In this document: one piece after another, positions 17,797 through 26,300 of the stretch
Numbering within the stretch: position 1 is the stretch's first letter
Layout: each line of letters opens with the position of its first letter
Source: a virus
Virus record (IMG/VR): IMGVR_UViG_3300005841_000936
Span: 1-64,000 of that record
Length of the DNA: 64,000 nt
Direction: 5' to 3' (one strand)
Position numbers and translations under genes: made by a program
The notes under the pieces: generated by a model
What the model saw: the letters and a program-made list of their open reading frames with translations, nothing else
Databases searched by the model: none
Told to the model about the DNA's origin: nothing

Positions 17797-18290
17797 CCGA
17801 TCATCACCGCGGGGAATGCGGGCGGATAATACTGGGACAGCGGCAATGTGAAGGCGGTGTTGTCGGAGGCCGTCGACAGGGACAGGGTGATGATGCTGCT
17901 GTTATAGTTCTCCGGCCGGCGAACGCGGTAGAAGGTGCGCTCGCTGATCGCCAAGTTGGCGATTATGTTCGAGAGCAGAACCCGATAATGCGTGATGATA
18001 GCACCGTCGAGATAGCCATCATGCACCAACGGCTTGAAGAATGAGAGGTCCGTGTTCTCCTGACCGACAACCAGCCGTGGCTGGCTAGAGCCGCCATCCG
18101 ACGATCGCTTCAGTCCTGTAAAGGAAAGTGGAAGGCCGGTGTAATCATCACCTCGCCAGGTGATGTCATTGTCGGCCTTGAAGTAAATTGTGCCGCTGCC
18201 GTCGTTCGGTACCAGCTGGAACAGGTCGATCTCTGCGTCGGCCGTAAGCTTGTGGGCTTCGGCGATATGCTGAGATGGGATGTTGGGCAC
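17793..18290 (-). CDS. L-like: Minor tail protein gpL-like (short form without Cys)
   Basis: The 165-aa product matches the gpL plan: an N-terminal beta domain (AEIDLFQLVPNDGSGTIYF and ITWRGDDYTGLPLSFTG) and then the segment RTFYRVRRPENYNSSIITLSL. Lambda gpL is about 230 aa and has a C-terminal Cys-rich iron-sulphur domain; this one ends soon after residue 150 and has no cysteine, so the metal domain is absent. The start is GTG at 18290 with a weak ribosome site. It opens the tail-tip operon (L, NlpC, JAB, I, phosphoesterase, J). Confidence 0.82.
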   Translation of the reverse strand: MPNIPSQHIAEAHKLTADAEIDLFQLVPNDGSGTIYFKADNDITWRGDDYTGLPLSFTGLKRSSDGGSSQPRLVVGQENTDLSFFKPLVHDGYLDGAIITHYRVLLSNIIANLAISERTFYRVRRPENYNSSIITLSLSTASDNTAFTLPLSQYYPPAFPAVMIG

Positions 18291-18332
18291 CGCAGTGGTT
18301 TAAGTCCCACCTCGAGCGACGGTCGATGTTCG

Positions 18333-18344
18333 GCTGTGAATTAG
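18333..18344. promoter_or_regulatory. GCTGTGAATTAG element, copy 2
   Basis: Exact 12-mer in the 129-bp spacer between the tail tube gene and gpL, between the terminator and the gpL start. It is a candidate promoter or binding site for the tail-tip operon. Confidence 0.45.
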
Positions 18345-18361
18345 CAGGGGTGGTGGAGGGG

Positions 18362-18388
18362 ACAAAAAGAAAGGGGCCGAAGCCCCCT
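18362..18388 (-). terminator. Rho-independent terminator after the tail tube gene
   Basis: Read on the minus strand, GGGGC-TTCG-GCCCC (18373-18386, a UUCG tetraloop) is followed by TTTCTTTTT. It lies about 35 bp past the stop of the probable major tail protein, as expected for a strongly expressed structural gene, and separates it from the tail-tip operon. Confidence 0.85.
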
Positions 18389-18419
18389 TCCCCTCTATGG
18401 ATGCCAGAGGAAGGCAATA

Positions 18420-19259
18420 TCAGCCGGCATAAACCTTGCCGACAACCGTGGTGCCGATCTCAGCCAGTCGTCCGGTGGCCTCGGAAGTCGTGAGAAGCGC
18501 GGGACGCATTTCCCAAGGCATCGAGCCATATTCGGTTTCGGTGAACGACAGATTGAAGCCCTTCACGATCGAGACCTTGGGCGCAATGAAGACAACCGGA
18601 CGGTCGAAGTTCGCAAGCGTTCCGACAATCTTAACCGAGAACAGATCGTTGACGTTCGAACCAACGCCCACCTCGTTGACTACCCAGACGCGCGAGCCAA
18701 TCGGAAAGCTCATGCCGGCCGGGATTGCGTACGGCGCTGCAATCGGCACGGTGAAGGTACCGGTCGACAAGGTAGCAATGGCGGAAGCTCGGGTTGGGAA
18801 GACGTAGACCGTCTCATCACCCACGCGCTGGATGAGGAGTGTCGCGCCGGCCGGGATATCCGCTGCAAGCGTCAGATCCGAAGCAGAGTCACCCGGAATA
18901 GGATCTGAGATAAGCGTGAGAGAAACTGCAGCGGCCGCGGCGTTCGCGGTCAAAACACCGCGCTTCACCTGGATAGCGGTACCGTTGACCGACAGGGCGC
19001 GCATCATGTTCTGCGCCGTGAATTCCTTGATCGACGCAGTGATGCTCGCCTGCACGTTGGTACGCTTGGTGTCGACCACCGTCTGCGTGATGCCGTTGAG
19101 AAGATCGATGTTGGAAGAATCGAGCGTGACCGCGATCTCGTTGGCCATGCCGACAGAGTGGGCTGCGGGGGTAAGATCGAAAGGAGACGTACCGCCGAAC
19201 GGCGCCATCATCAGTGTGGCGCTCGAGAGCATAAATGCATTCTTTTGGACCTGCGCCAA
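18420..19259 (-). CDS. Probable major tail tube protein (279 aa)
   Basis: A 279-aa Ala/Thr/Val-rich protein with long beta-strand patterns, no Cys and little charge, followed by a strong terminator and preceded by a perfect AGGAGG site: all signs of a very highly expressed structural protein. Size, position next to gpL and composition fit the tail tube subunit; a large insertion of about 100 residues in the middle (AAAVSLTLISDPIPGDSASD onward) could be a surface domain. The start appears to be TTG at 19259, 5 nt after AGGAGG. Alternative roles such as a second decoration protein cannot be excluded. Confidence 0.72.
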   Translation of the reverse strand: MAQVQKNAFMLSSATLMMAPFGGTSPFDLTPAAHSVGMANEIAVTLDSSNIDLLNGITQTVVDTKRTNVQASITASIKEFTAQNMMRALSVNGTAIQVKRGVLTANAAAAAVSLTLISDPIPGDSASDLTLAADIPAGATLLIQRVGDETVYVFPTRASAIATLSTGTFTVPIAAPYAIPAGMSFPIGSRVWVVNEVGVGSNVNDLFSVKIVGTLANFDRPVVFIAPKVSIVKGFNLSFTETEYGSMPWEMRPALLTTSEATGRLAEIGTTVVGKVYAG

Positions 19260-19353
19260 AATGGCCTCCTATCAACGGATCAAAACTGGTTGATCCTCTC
19301 TGAGAGCCTGCGAAGGTTCACTCAACGATGGAGCAGCGAACCGCGGTCAACCG

Positions 19354-20037
19354 CTAGAATACTGACGGCGGCGCGAGACGGGCTCCTTTCTTGACATTAT
19401 CGAGCCACCAGAGCGGCTGTAGGTTAGTGTAATGGCAAGCACGCAGAAATTGTTCTCGATCGGACAGATCAAAAAGCGCTAACGGAATTTTATGATCTAT
19501 ATGCCAACCATGCCGACCATAATTCTCCCACGTCATCCCGGGGAGGAACTGATCTTCCAGATGATCTCTTAAATCTTTATAGTTGCATCCGAGGTCTCGT
19601 ACCGCTGAACCCGCCCTATTGGAGTCTCGGCTCACGGCTTGACTGAGCCTACTTCGAAGAACTGCTATAACCCTAACGAGGGGATCCTGCCTTTTCTGTT
19701 TCCCTCTAATTCGGCGAACAGCATTTACTTTTTCACTGTTATTCCTTCGGTAGTTTGTTGCAGCTACTATTCTATCGCTACGTGTTCTCTGATAATAACT
19801 TGCCCTGAAAGCACTAACCTTTTATGGGTTCTTAGCATTGTACCTGTTAGTTTTCTCGACCGCCTTACGCTTTCGCCAGATAGTTTTCTCCTCGTCCGAT
19901 AAATGCTTCGGACAATGATTAGAAACGGTGAGACCAGCCTTCATCCTCCGGTTGACCTCGCGCTTACGAGCTCGTTCGGCAACGATCTTCGCCTGTTCCT
20001 CGGCAGGCAAATGAGAGATGTCGCGCTTAGCTGCCAT
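19354..20037 (-). pseudogene. HNH homing endonuclease gene interrupted by an in-frame TAA
   Basis: Two minus-strand pieces lie in the same frame. An N-terminal part of 71 residues (20037 to stop 19822) starts MAAKRDISHLPAEEQ and ends RYNAKNP. A further 155 codons are open from 19821 to 19354 and end in an HNH core: FLPGMTWENYGRHGWHIDHK, IPLALFD and YTNLQPLW with DN and K following. In intact relatives the joint would read NPEKV, so a single GAA to TAA change best explains the break. It sits in the mixed-strand island between the tail tube and chaperone genes, the usual niche of free-standing phage endonucleases. Production of a shorter C-terminal protein from an internal start (ATG-less; GTG at about 19635) is possible. 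Confidence 0.8.
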
Positions 20038-20089
20038 TCGATCTTCCTAACCCGACGTGATCACGATGTGAATCCCCTGTCGGATGGAA

Positions 20090-20102
20090 CTGACTGAGTA
20101 TC
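20090..20102. promoter_or_regulatory. NTKAC-N3-GTAAC dyad, copy 3
   Basis: CTGAC-TGA-GTATC, one mismatch in the right arm. It is followed at once by TTTGACA, a possible -35 hexamer, and lies about 80 bp before the plus-strand RHH gene in the tail region. Confidence 0.5.
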
Positions 20103-20180
20103 TTTGACAATTCACAGGCCACCATCGACCCCCACTGATCAGGGACCGTAAGAAGAGATCACCACTCTCAACCGGAGCCC

Positions 20181-20399
20181 ATGATGGTCAACCCCAAACA
20201 AAAGTATCGCAGCTTCACGATCCGCGTCCCGACTGACCTCTATCTGAAGATCGCGAATGAGGCACAGAACGACGGCGTTTATTTGAACCAGAAAGCCAAC
20301 CAGCTTATTCGGCTCGGCCTTGGTGAGCACATTTCCCTCGACGCCGCGCTGCGCGCAATGTTGATGGAGAAGGTTTCGCAGCCGGAGGTGGTGGAATGA
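20181..20399 (+). CDS. Small Arc/RHH-like DNA-binding protein (72 aa)
   Basis: The 72-aa product has the ribbon-helix-helix pattern: a short strand (KYRSFTIRVPTDLYLKI) and two helices (YLKIANEAQNDG, then LNQKANQLIRLGL). Arc-family proteins bind operators as dimers of dimers and are typical phage regulators. It heads a short plus-strand unit with the tail chaperone gene (ATGA 20396-20399), embedded in minus-strand late genes, and a copy of the genome-wide dyad lies upstream, which makes it the best candidate for the protein that reads that site or is controlled by it. ATG at 20181 and 20184 are both possible; a GGAG site favours either. Confidence 0.72.
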   Translation: MMVNPKQKYRSFTIRVPTDLYLKIANEAQNDGVYLNQKANQLIRLGLGEHISLDAALRAMLMEKVSQPEVVE

Positions 20400-20797
20400 T
20401 CACTCGGCCACCCCTCACACACACTGTTCAGTTGGAAGAGGGACAGAGCAAGGTCATCAAGATGACCTATGGTCTATTCAATGACATGCAGCGGGTGACT
20501 CCGGACCCGACGGCTATTCTGACTGTTGTTCAGGAAGACGCCTGGACACGCGATTACCTCGTGCGTCGAGCTCTGACCGATAAGAAGGGTGCGGTCACCG
20601 ATGAGGACCAGCTGATCCAGATTGAGGATGCCGGTGTCGAGGATCCCGAAGAGGTTGCAAAGCTTCTTGAGTGGATTACCGGACATCTTCTATTTTTTTT
20701 CGGAACCTCGGCGCGAGGGCTAAAACGCCTCAGCGAGGAGTTCAAAATCGACGAAAGCTCCCCCACGGAGCCCTCGACGAGTGGTTCTCAGAGCTAA
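20396..20797 (+). CDS. G-like: Tail assembly chaperone, short form (gpG-like)
   Basis: The 133-aa protein starts in an ATGA overlap with the RHH gene. It is acidic, with a beta-rich N terminus (LTHTVQLEEGQSKVIKMTYG) and helical rest, like gpG-type chaperones that bind the tape measure protein during tail assembly. Near codon 100 a run of T residues carries the slippery heptamer T-TTT-TTC, after which the zero frame continues for only 31 codons (GTSARGLKRLSEEF onward) and stops. The -1 frame continues 123 codons, so a gpG-T fusion is expected. It is on the plus strand although the tape measure and tail tube genes are on the minus strand. Confidence 0.82.
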   Translation: MITRPPLTHTVQLEEGQSKVIKMTYGLFNDMQRVTPDPTAILTVVQEDAWTRDYLVRRALTDKKGAVTDEDQLIQIEDAGVEDPEEVAKLLEWITGHLLFFFGTSARGLKRLSEEFKIDESSPTEPSTSGSQS

Positions 20798-21072
20798 CGC
20801 TCGAGGACGCCTTCTGCTGGGCGTTCGATTGCTGCGAGGGTGACCTCGACGAACTCTACTGGCGCTATTCGTTTTATGAGCTGGTCAAAAAGATCGAGCT
20901 CAAGATGGGCGAGTCCGTGACTATGATCCTTTGCCAGCACAATAGCCTGGCGATGATCGTCGGCGCTGCTCTTGGTGGTAGCGATGAGAAGGACGCTGTC
21001 CCTGATCTTCAGAACGCACCCACGTTTGAGGCAGCACTGGCTCAGATGAATGCAGCGCTTCGTATGACCTAA
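20396..21072 (+). CDS. GT-like: Tail assembly chaperone, -1 frameshift fusion (gpGT-like)
   Basis: Joined as 20396-20701 in frame and 20701-21072 after a -1 slip, this gives about 225 aa. The downstream part reads RNLGARAKTPQRGVQNR and then LDEWFSELTLEDAFCWAFDC and LDELYWRYSFYELVKKIELK, ending near residue 225. The downstream frame has no good independent start. Lambda gpG/gpGT and most long-tailed phages use this device to make a minor fused chaperone in fixed ratio. The stop overlaps the convergent minus-strand gene by 4 bp (CTAA at 21069-21072). Confidence 0.8.
20695..20701 (+). other. Programmed -1 ribosomal frameshift heptamer
   Basis: T-TTT-TTC with zero-frame codons TTT and TTC, inside a run of nine consecutive T residues (20693-20700 plus context). 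Slipping by -1 gives TTT-TTT and enters the long downstream frame. This is the classic X-XXY-YYZ form. Confidence 0.85.
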
Positions 21073-21509
21073 GTGCCAGTCCGATAGAGCTCGACACCAA
21101 TCGTTCGATAGTTGCGCAGTTGTGTCTGGCCCATCGGCATAACATGAAAAGCACTGGTGCAAAGCTCACTCAACGTGTCTCCGCTATCAGGGTCTCGCAG
21201 AAGAATTTTCTGTCCCTCCCCTAGAGTTGAATGAACGATATCAATAACATCCGCTTCCCGCAAAAGGTTCGCATCTTCATATGTTGATATCGTCAGCCCA
21301 AATCGAATTTCCCACAGGCCCTGGTTCTCATTGAAAGAAAAGCCGTCGACGCCAATCAAAGTCTCAGCCGGCCATTTGTTCTCGTCAGCCCTGGACTCGA
21401 AGCCCCAATACTGAATATCCTGATCGCCTGTGGTGATCCGGATTTCCTCTATCATATCGCCGACAGCACGGACAACGCTCTTGTAAATGGTGCTATACAG
21501 TTTCGACAT
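21069..21509 (-). CDS. Putative tail terminator / tail completion protein (146 aa)
   Basis: From the ATG at 21509 the 146-aa product begins MSKLYSTIYKSVVRAVGDMI and shows a mixed alpha/beta pattern with a middle SFNENQGLWEIRFGLTIS segment like small phage tail terminator or neck proteins that attach to the end of the tail tube. The assignment is by size, pattern and place near head-tail genes. It is on the minus strand between two plus-strand genes, 19 bp from the divergent neighbour and overlapping the chaperone 3' end by 4 bp. A longer frame to 21641 overlaps the plus-strand gene and is rejected. Confidence 0.55.
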   Translation of the reverse strand: MSKLYSTIYKSVVRAVGDMIEEIRITTGDQDIQYWGFESRADENKWPAETLIGVDGFSFNENQGLWEIRFGLTISTYEDANLLREADVIDIVHSTLGEGQKILLRDPDSGDTLSELCTSAFHVMPMGQTQLRNYRTIGVELYRTGT

Positions 21510-21528
21510 GTCAAAACGGTGATCGACA

Positions 21529-22380
21529 GTGGCAAGAAAAGCTAGGCTTCGACTACGGTTTACGCTCAACCATAAGACTGGAGAGCGGTCAGCGACGAAG
21601 CTCAAGGCCGTTGCTGCCGTGCTCGTTCGCGAGATCGCCATCGACTACGCAGAGGCCACCTGGAAGCAGATCGTCCAGAAGATCAGCACAAAGATCACGG
21701 TCGACGTGCAGCGCGAGATAACCGCTATGGCGCAGGCGTACAAATCGTCCGTAATCGGAATCTCCGGGAAAAACAGCGGGCCCTACGGTCGCATCAGCTT
21801 CGCCGCTGAGAAGGCCGAAGGTACGGAGGGCCGTGCGTCTTTCACACCTGGCGGGCACTGGGCTGCTCGCAGTGCAAGCTATCTTAAGCGAAAGCGACGT
21901 GAGGTCGGTCACGACCGATGGTTCGAACATGATGGGCTACTCAAATCGACAATGGGCAAGAGTGATACCTGGATCAAAGCCTTCGGGCCAATCCGAGTAT
22001 CGGTAATCAAACGATCGGGTGTTGAGGCACAGGATGCTGGAACGAAGCGACTGAAAACGGGCATCAGTAATCAGGGGCTCTCCGTGAGGATTGGTGTGGC
22101 CACCGTCCGTGTGGACGTGTTCGGTAACCTAACGCCCGCCATGCTCCCCGCCTTGCGCAGTGGCAACATCGAGGACGTAGCACCCGACGGTCGAACAACC
22201 GGATTGATCGGGCGCTTCCCAAGGGATATCGCTCTCGGTTTGGGTGCCGGCCGGCAGGTGCCCTATCGTCACACGATTGAACCTTTCCTCGGCTTCCTCA
22301 TGACCAGGTCAATGCCGAACGCAGTGCTGCGCCGGATCCAGGTGGGGTTGGACGAGGATATTCGACCAAGCATTGCCTAG
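21529..22380 (+). CDS. HK97 gp10-like head-tail connection / tail completion protein (283 aa)
   Basis: The 283-aa basic protein starts with GTG at 21529. It has a helical N-terminal third and a segment FTPGGHWAARSASYLKRKRR and GRFPRDIALGLGAGRQVPY. Basic proteins of this type with a YLKRKR/R stretch are often neck or tail completion proteins (HK97 gp10-like); similarity here is only by general pattern. It is alone on the plus strand between minus-strand genes and overlaps the next gene tail to tail at CTAG (22377-22380). Its promoter would have to lie inside the divergent gene. Confidence 0.5.
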   Translation: MARKARLRLRFTLNHKTGERSATKLKAVAAVLVREIAIDYAEATWKQIVQKISTKITVDVQREITAMAQAYKSSVIGISGKNSGPYGRISFAAEKAEGTEGRASFTPGGHWAARSASYLKRKRREVGHDRWFEHDGLLKSTMGKSDTWIKAFGPIRVSVIKRSGVEAQDAGTKRLKTGISNQGLSVRIGVATVRVDVFGNLTPAMLPALRSGNIEDVAPDGRTTGLIGRFPRDIALGLGAGRQVPYRHTIEPFLGFLMTRSMPNAVLRRIQVGLDEDIRPSIA

Positions 22381-22934
22381 TTCAGGACACCAATGTACAA
22401 ACCGAGCATCCGCTCCGAACGAATGACTTTGCGACCGTTCAACGTATCATCAGCCTTGACTGGCTGCCCAGTGATGAAGCGAGATTGCTCGAACGAAGCA
22501 TGAGCTTTGTAGTCGGGCGCTTCGCGATCGAGCGGTTCAATCGTAACCCATATGTCACCAATCTTAGGCAGAGGTCCACCGACATCACGTTCGACTAGCG
22601 CCACCGCGTCGACCATCTTCGTACGGCGACTCCATTCAACCTTGTCGGTCGCGACGAACAAGCGAAACGATTGCCAGAGCGTTCCCTGACGTTGCTCACT
22701 AGGACCATTGTCACCAACGACGTACATGACCCCAGCTGGGGATCGAAGCACCATGCCCACCTTACAAGGAGTGATCGCAGGCGTACGCAGCACATGACGA
22801 GAGAACACGAAGGCGTAGACAGGAATCTGCTTCTGATCGGTCTCTGACAGTATGCCGCTCACGATGCCAGAGCCACCCTCAACCACCGTGAGCGGCACCT
22901 CGTAACGACGACCAATCTTTTTGAGACTTGCCAT
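22377..22934 (-). CDS. Putative head closure / neck-type protein (about 185 aa)
   Basis: The product is beta-rich (MASLKKIGRRYEVPLTVVEG and PVYAFVFSRHVLRTPAIT), with a segment DKVEWSRRTKMVDAVALVER, like stoppers or minor tail proteins. I assign it to neck or tail with low certainty. Translation could start at ATG 22934 or at a TTG (22940) that overlaps the upstream stop as TTGA, giving two more residues. It follows the gpM-like gene immediately. Confidence 0.5.
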   Translation of the reverse strand: MASLKKIGRRYEVPLTVVEGGSGIVSGILSETDQKQIPVYAFVFSRHVLRTPAITPCKVGMVLRSPAGVMYVVGDNGPSEQRQGTLWQSFRLFVATDKVEWSRRTKMVDAVALVERDVGGPLPKIGDIWVTIEPLDREAPDYKAHASFEQSRFITGQPVKADDTLNGRKVIRSERMLGLYIGVLN

Positions 22935-22936
22935 CG

Positions 22937-23332
22937 TCAATATCCCGGGTTGCTATTGATGAGCATAATCTCGAAAGCCTCGATCAGCCCACTTGAATTA
23001 ACAAGCGCCTTGGGCACGGCCACGGCGGTTTTGAATTTAACGGACAAGGCACCGAGATGCGGGTGCGTCCAACTGAATTCATCCCAAGTGCCGTGCGCCT
23101 GATAAAAAAGTTCAAACCGCCGCGCGTTGAACGTCAGATTGGTCGTTGAGTCGTACAGACCATTCGACTGCAGATACCACGTCAGCCCATGCAGCGTGAC
23201 TTTGAACGACTGCTGAAAAGGTACCTTTGGCTTTGACGAGAACTGCCATCCATTCATGCTCATGCCCGCAACCGGTTCCGGCGGGAGTGTTTCAGCCACA
23301 AGCCTGTTCGGGCAAAAATCGAATACAGCCAT
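22937..23332 (-). CDS. M-like: Minor tail protein gpM-like (131 aa)
   Basis: The 131-aa protein directly follows the tape measure gene, the place of gpM in lambda-type tails. It has a start MAVFDFCPNRLVAETLPPEP, aromatic-rich beta strands (FELFYQAHGTWDEFSWTHP) and a C terminus IEAFEIMLINSNPGY that resembles small distal tail proteins fitting around the tape measure end. The first methionine is 2 nt after the tape measure stop region. Family membership is likely but judged by pattern and synteny. Confidence 0.62.
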   Translation of the reverse strand: MAVFDFCPNRLVAETLPPEPVAGMSMNGWQFSSKPKVPFQQSFKVTLHGLTWYLQSNGLYDSTTNLTFNARRFELFYQAHGTWDEFSWTHPHLGALSVKFKTAVAVPKALVNSSGLIEAFEIMLINSNPGY

Positions 23333-23333
23333 A

Positions 23334-26300
23334 TCAGCCCCCCTGTGCTACGTGACGGATAAGCTTCTTTGTCTCGCCGCCGGAGAGGATGTCGTTCGCG
23401 ACCGCGACTATAACATCGTTCGGTCCCATCGTCGGGCGCTGCCCTTCCTGGACAACGTACACATTGGTCTCCTGACGCGCCGGAGGCGCGATAACCGCAT
23501 TGCCTCCCAACCCCTGCAGAGCCCGAGCACCTTGATCGTTTAGCTTCTGCATGAATTCCGGACCAACAGAATCCACAGCCCATTTCCTCTGAACGAATTC
23601 TCCCTTCGCAATCTTGGCATGCACGCTGTCACGGTTCGGCACGCCATTACGGATGTAACGACCACTGATAGCCGTCACCATGCCGCCCTTGAGGAATGGC
23701 GCATGCGAACCCGCCGCGGCAGCAGATCCCGCACCGCCCCCGCCCGGTGCCGTTGCGCCGCCAATCGCACCAAGGATCAGATTGAAAATCCCCTTGGCAA
23801 GCGCCTGAGCAGCGAGCTCCTCGAAGTACTTGACCATGCCTTTGACGAAGTCACCAAACGCGCCCAGCACGGTTCGCGAGCCAGACATAATGTCCGTGAA
23901 GAACGTGGTGATACCTTGATGCGCAGTCGTTAGCGCCGGCGTCATGTTCTGCAGGATGTCTTGCGTGAACGAGCGGTTGAGGCCACTGGCTTCTTTGTAT
24001 GCTTCGATCGCCTGGGTTAGACCAACGCTGAAGGTTGTCGGCAGAAGTGACCCCTCCCCCAGGGCAGCATCAAGATTGTTCTTCTGCTCGGTCAACTTTG
24101 CAATGCTGATGGCAAGCTCATTGACCTTCGCTGTGGCCGTCTCGGTTTGACCACCAGAGTCCGCTGCCCGCTGCAAATCTGCTTTTGCTCGAACCAGAAG
24201 CGCTTGCTGCTTTACAATTTGCACGCCGAGATCTGCGGAGGTTTCTTTGTCCAGATTTTCCTGAGCCTGCCCGACACGACGCTCAGATAGCTGCTGTACG
24301 AAATCTGGGACCTTGCCAGAATTCGAAGCATATCCCAGACCTGACAATCGCCCCTGAGCGATTGACAATCGTCCCTGCGCCGGACGGAGGCTCTCATCGA
24401 ACTCACGCTGAATCTGATCCATCTGACGATCGATGTTCTTCAGGATGCCGTCGAAGATGGCGTCGTTAAAGTCCTTCGTACGCTGCCTGATCTTCTCCTC
24501 AATCTCAGCATGCCGCTCGGCAACCGTATCTATCGAAGCGCCCTCGTTCGCGAGCTCGCCGTCGGTGACCTCACGAAGCTTATCAGCCCACACATCCAAA
24601 GCCGCTTTCGCGGCCTTGGTGCCGGCATCAAACACCGCTTCAGAAGTAGAGTATTTCAGATCGTCAAGGTTGTCCCTAAGAGCCGCGTCAGCCGTCGCCA
24701 GACCAAGCTTGTCAGTCTTGACCTGTGAGCGTCCATCAGCATCTGCGGCGTTGGGGTCATGCCCCGCGGCAAAACGTTGACCGACCGGTGTGCTGGTGTG
24801 AAAGTGAGGGCCTGTCCCCTGACGCTGACCCTTACCAGTCTCGTAGATGACGGTGATCTTTGAATAGCCCTGCGCCCGTAGTGCATTCTGAATGCGTAGA
24901 GCTTCCCGTTTACCAGCCTCGGCGGTTTCCGCTTTGAATGGGAAATCCTGCCCGTTGCCACCTGGCTGACTGTGGGGGCTGTGGGCTGCATCGAGATTGG
25001 TCTTTCCTGCGGCGAAGAGCCCATTCTGAGTGCGCGCATCTCGAGAACCACTCCCCGCCTTCAGATAAGGGGCAACGATCTTGAACCCATCTATAATGGC
25101 CTGCCGGGTGATCAGCGGCTGGTTGGCGTCACGATTCGCTTCTCGCTCGGCTTTCTCCCGTGCTCGCCGTGCCTGATCAGTTTCCGCCGAAGAGGCTTCG
25201 ACAGATTGCCGGAAACTCTTTACATCAAGAAGAGCGGCACTGAGGAAACGCTTGCTCGTATCAGACGTGGCAAGCGGGATCCGATCCTTTGCAATCTTCT
25301 CGATCTCATCGAGTATCTTTGTCACCTGGCTGCGGATCGAGGCCTTGTTTACGTCAGTCGCAGAGGACAACTTGTCGAGCAGAGGCTGCACCTGATCAAA
25401 CTTCGCTGAGAATTGCTTCCCAATATCCGAGTTGCGAGCACCAGCGTCCTGCTCTTGAATGCGAGAAATGCGCTCCGTGCTCGTCGCCTGCGTGACCACA
25501 CCCTGAGCAAGAATGAGCTTCCGAAGCTGTTGGGCGTTTTCAACGCTCAGTTTCTCAATGCGATCAGCGGCATCTCGAAGAAGTGCGATATTGCGCGGAT
25601 CACCAAGATTGCCGAGGGCTTTGGTTTCATTGCCCAGCAATGAATTCATCAACCAGTCGTTGCCTCGAACACCCCGAAGCTGCGAATTTACAGTCTTTTG
25701 TGCGTCAACCCGTTGCGACGCCGCCTTCACACCCTGCTCGATGTAGCCCTGCCGAAGGGTCTGGTTCTCCTCATTGCGCAGTTGCTGCATCGCGCTGACA
25801 AGATCCAGCACCTCCCCCTTCGTATTGAGCAGGTACTTGGCCAAACCTTGAAAGCGGTCGGAAAGAGAAACGGTCTCTGCGGCAAGCAACGTGCTCCGAC
25901 CAGCCAGCGTATCCTGCTGGGTGAGGAGCCGAGTAATCTCCTTATCGAGGCCTCCGATCTTATCCTGCTGTGCTTGGATCTTTTCAGAAACTTCAGCACT
26001 AGCTGTGGCAAGGCGCTCTGACTCAGCAGTTGTACCGCGAAGCTTATCTGCTAAGGTATTAAACAAGCTCACCAAGCCAAGAGCTTCTGGAGCAACCTGA
26101 ACTAAACTACTCTTCAGCGTCTGACCGAAGCTTCCACTTTCAACACTGTCGGAAGCAAACCTGACCAGCTCTTTCAGAACGACCGTTACTCTGCTGACCT
26201 CTTCCGAAAGGTTGTCACCGATAATATTCTTGAACCGCTGCCATTGAGCGGAGAGGCTGTCCATTGCGCGTTCATTGGCCTTGGCGGCGGCGCCGGACGT

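Noticed and set aside
18291-18419. Second promoter-like boxes in the gpL leader
   Set aside because: No convincing -35/-10 pair could be placed by eye; only the GCTGTGAATTAG element and the terminator are reported.
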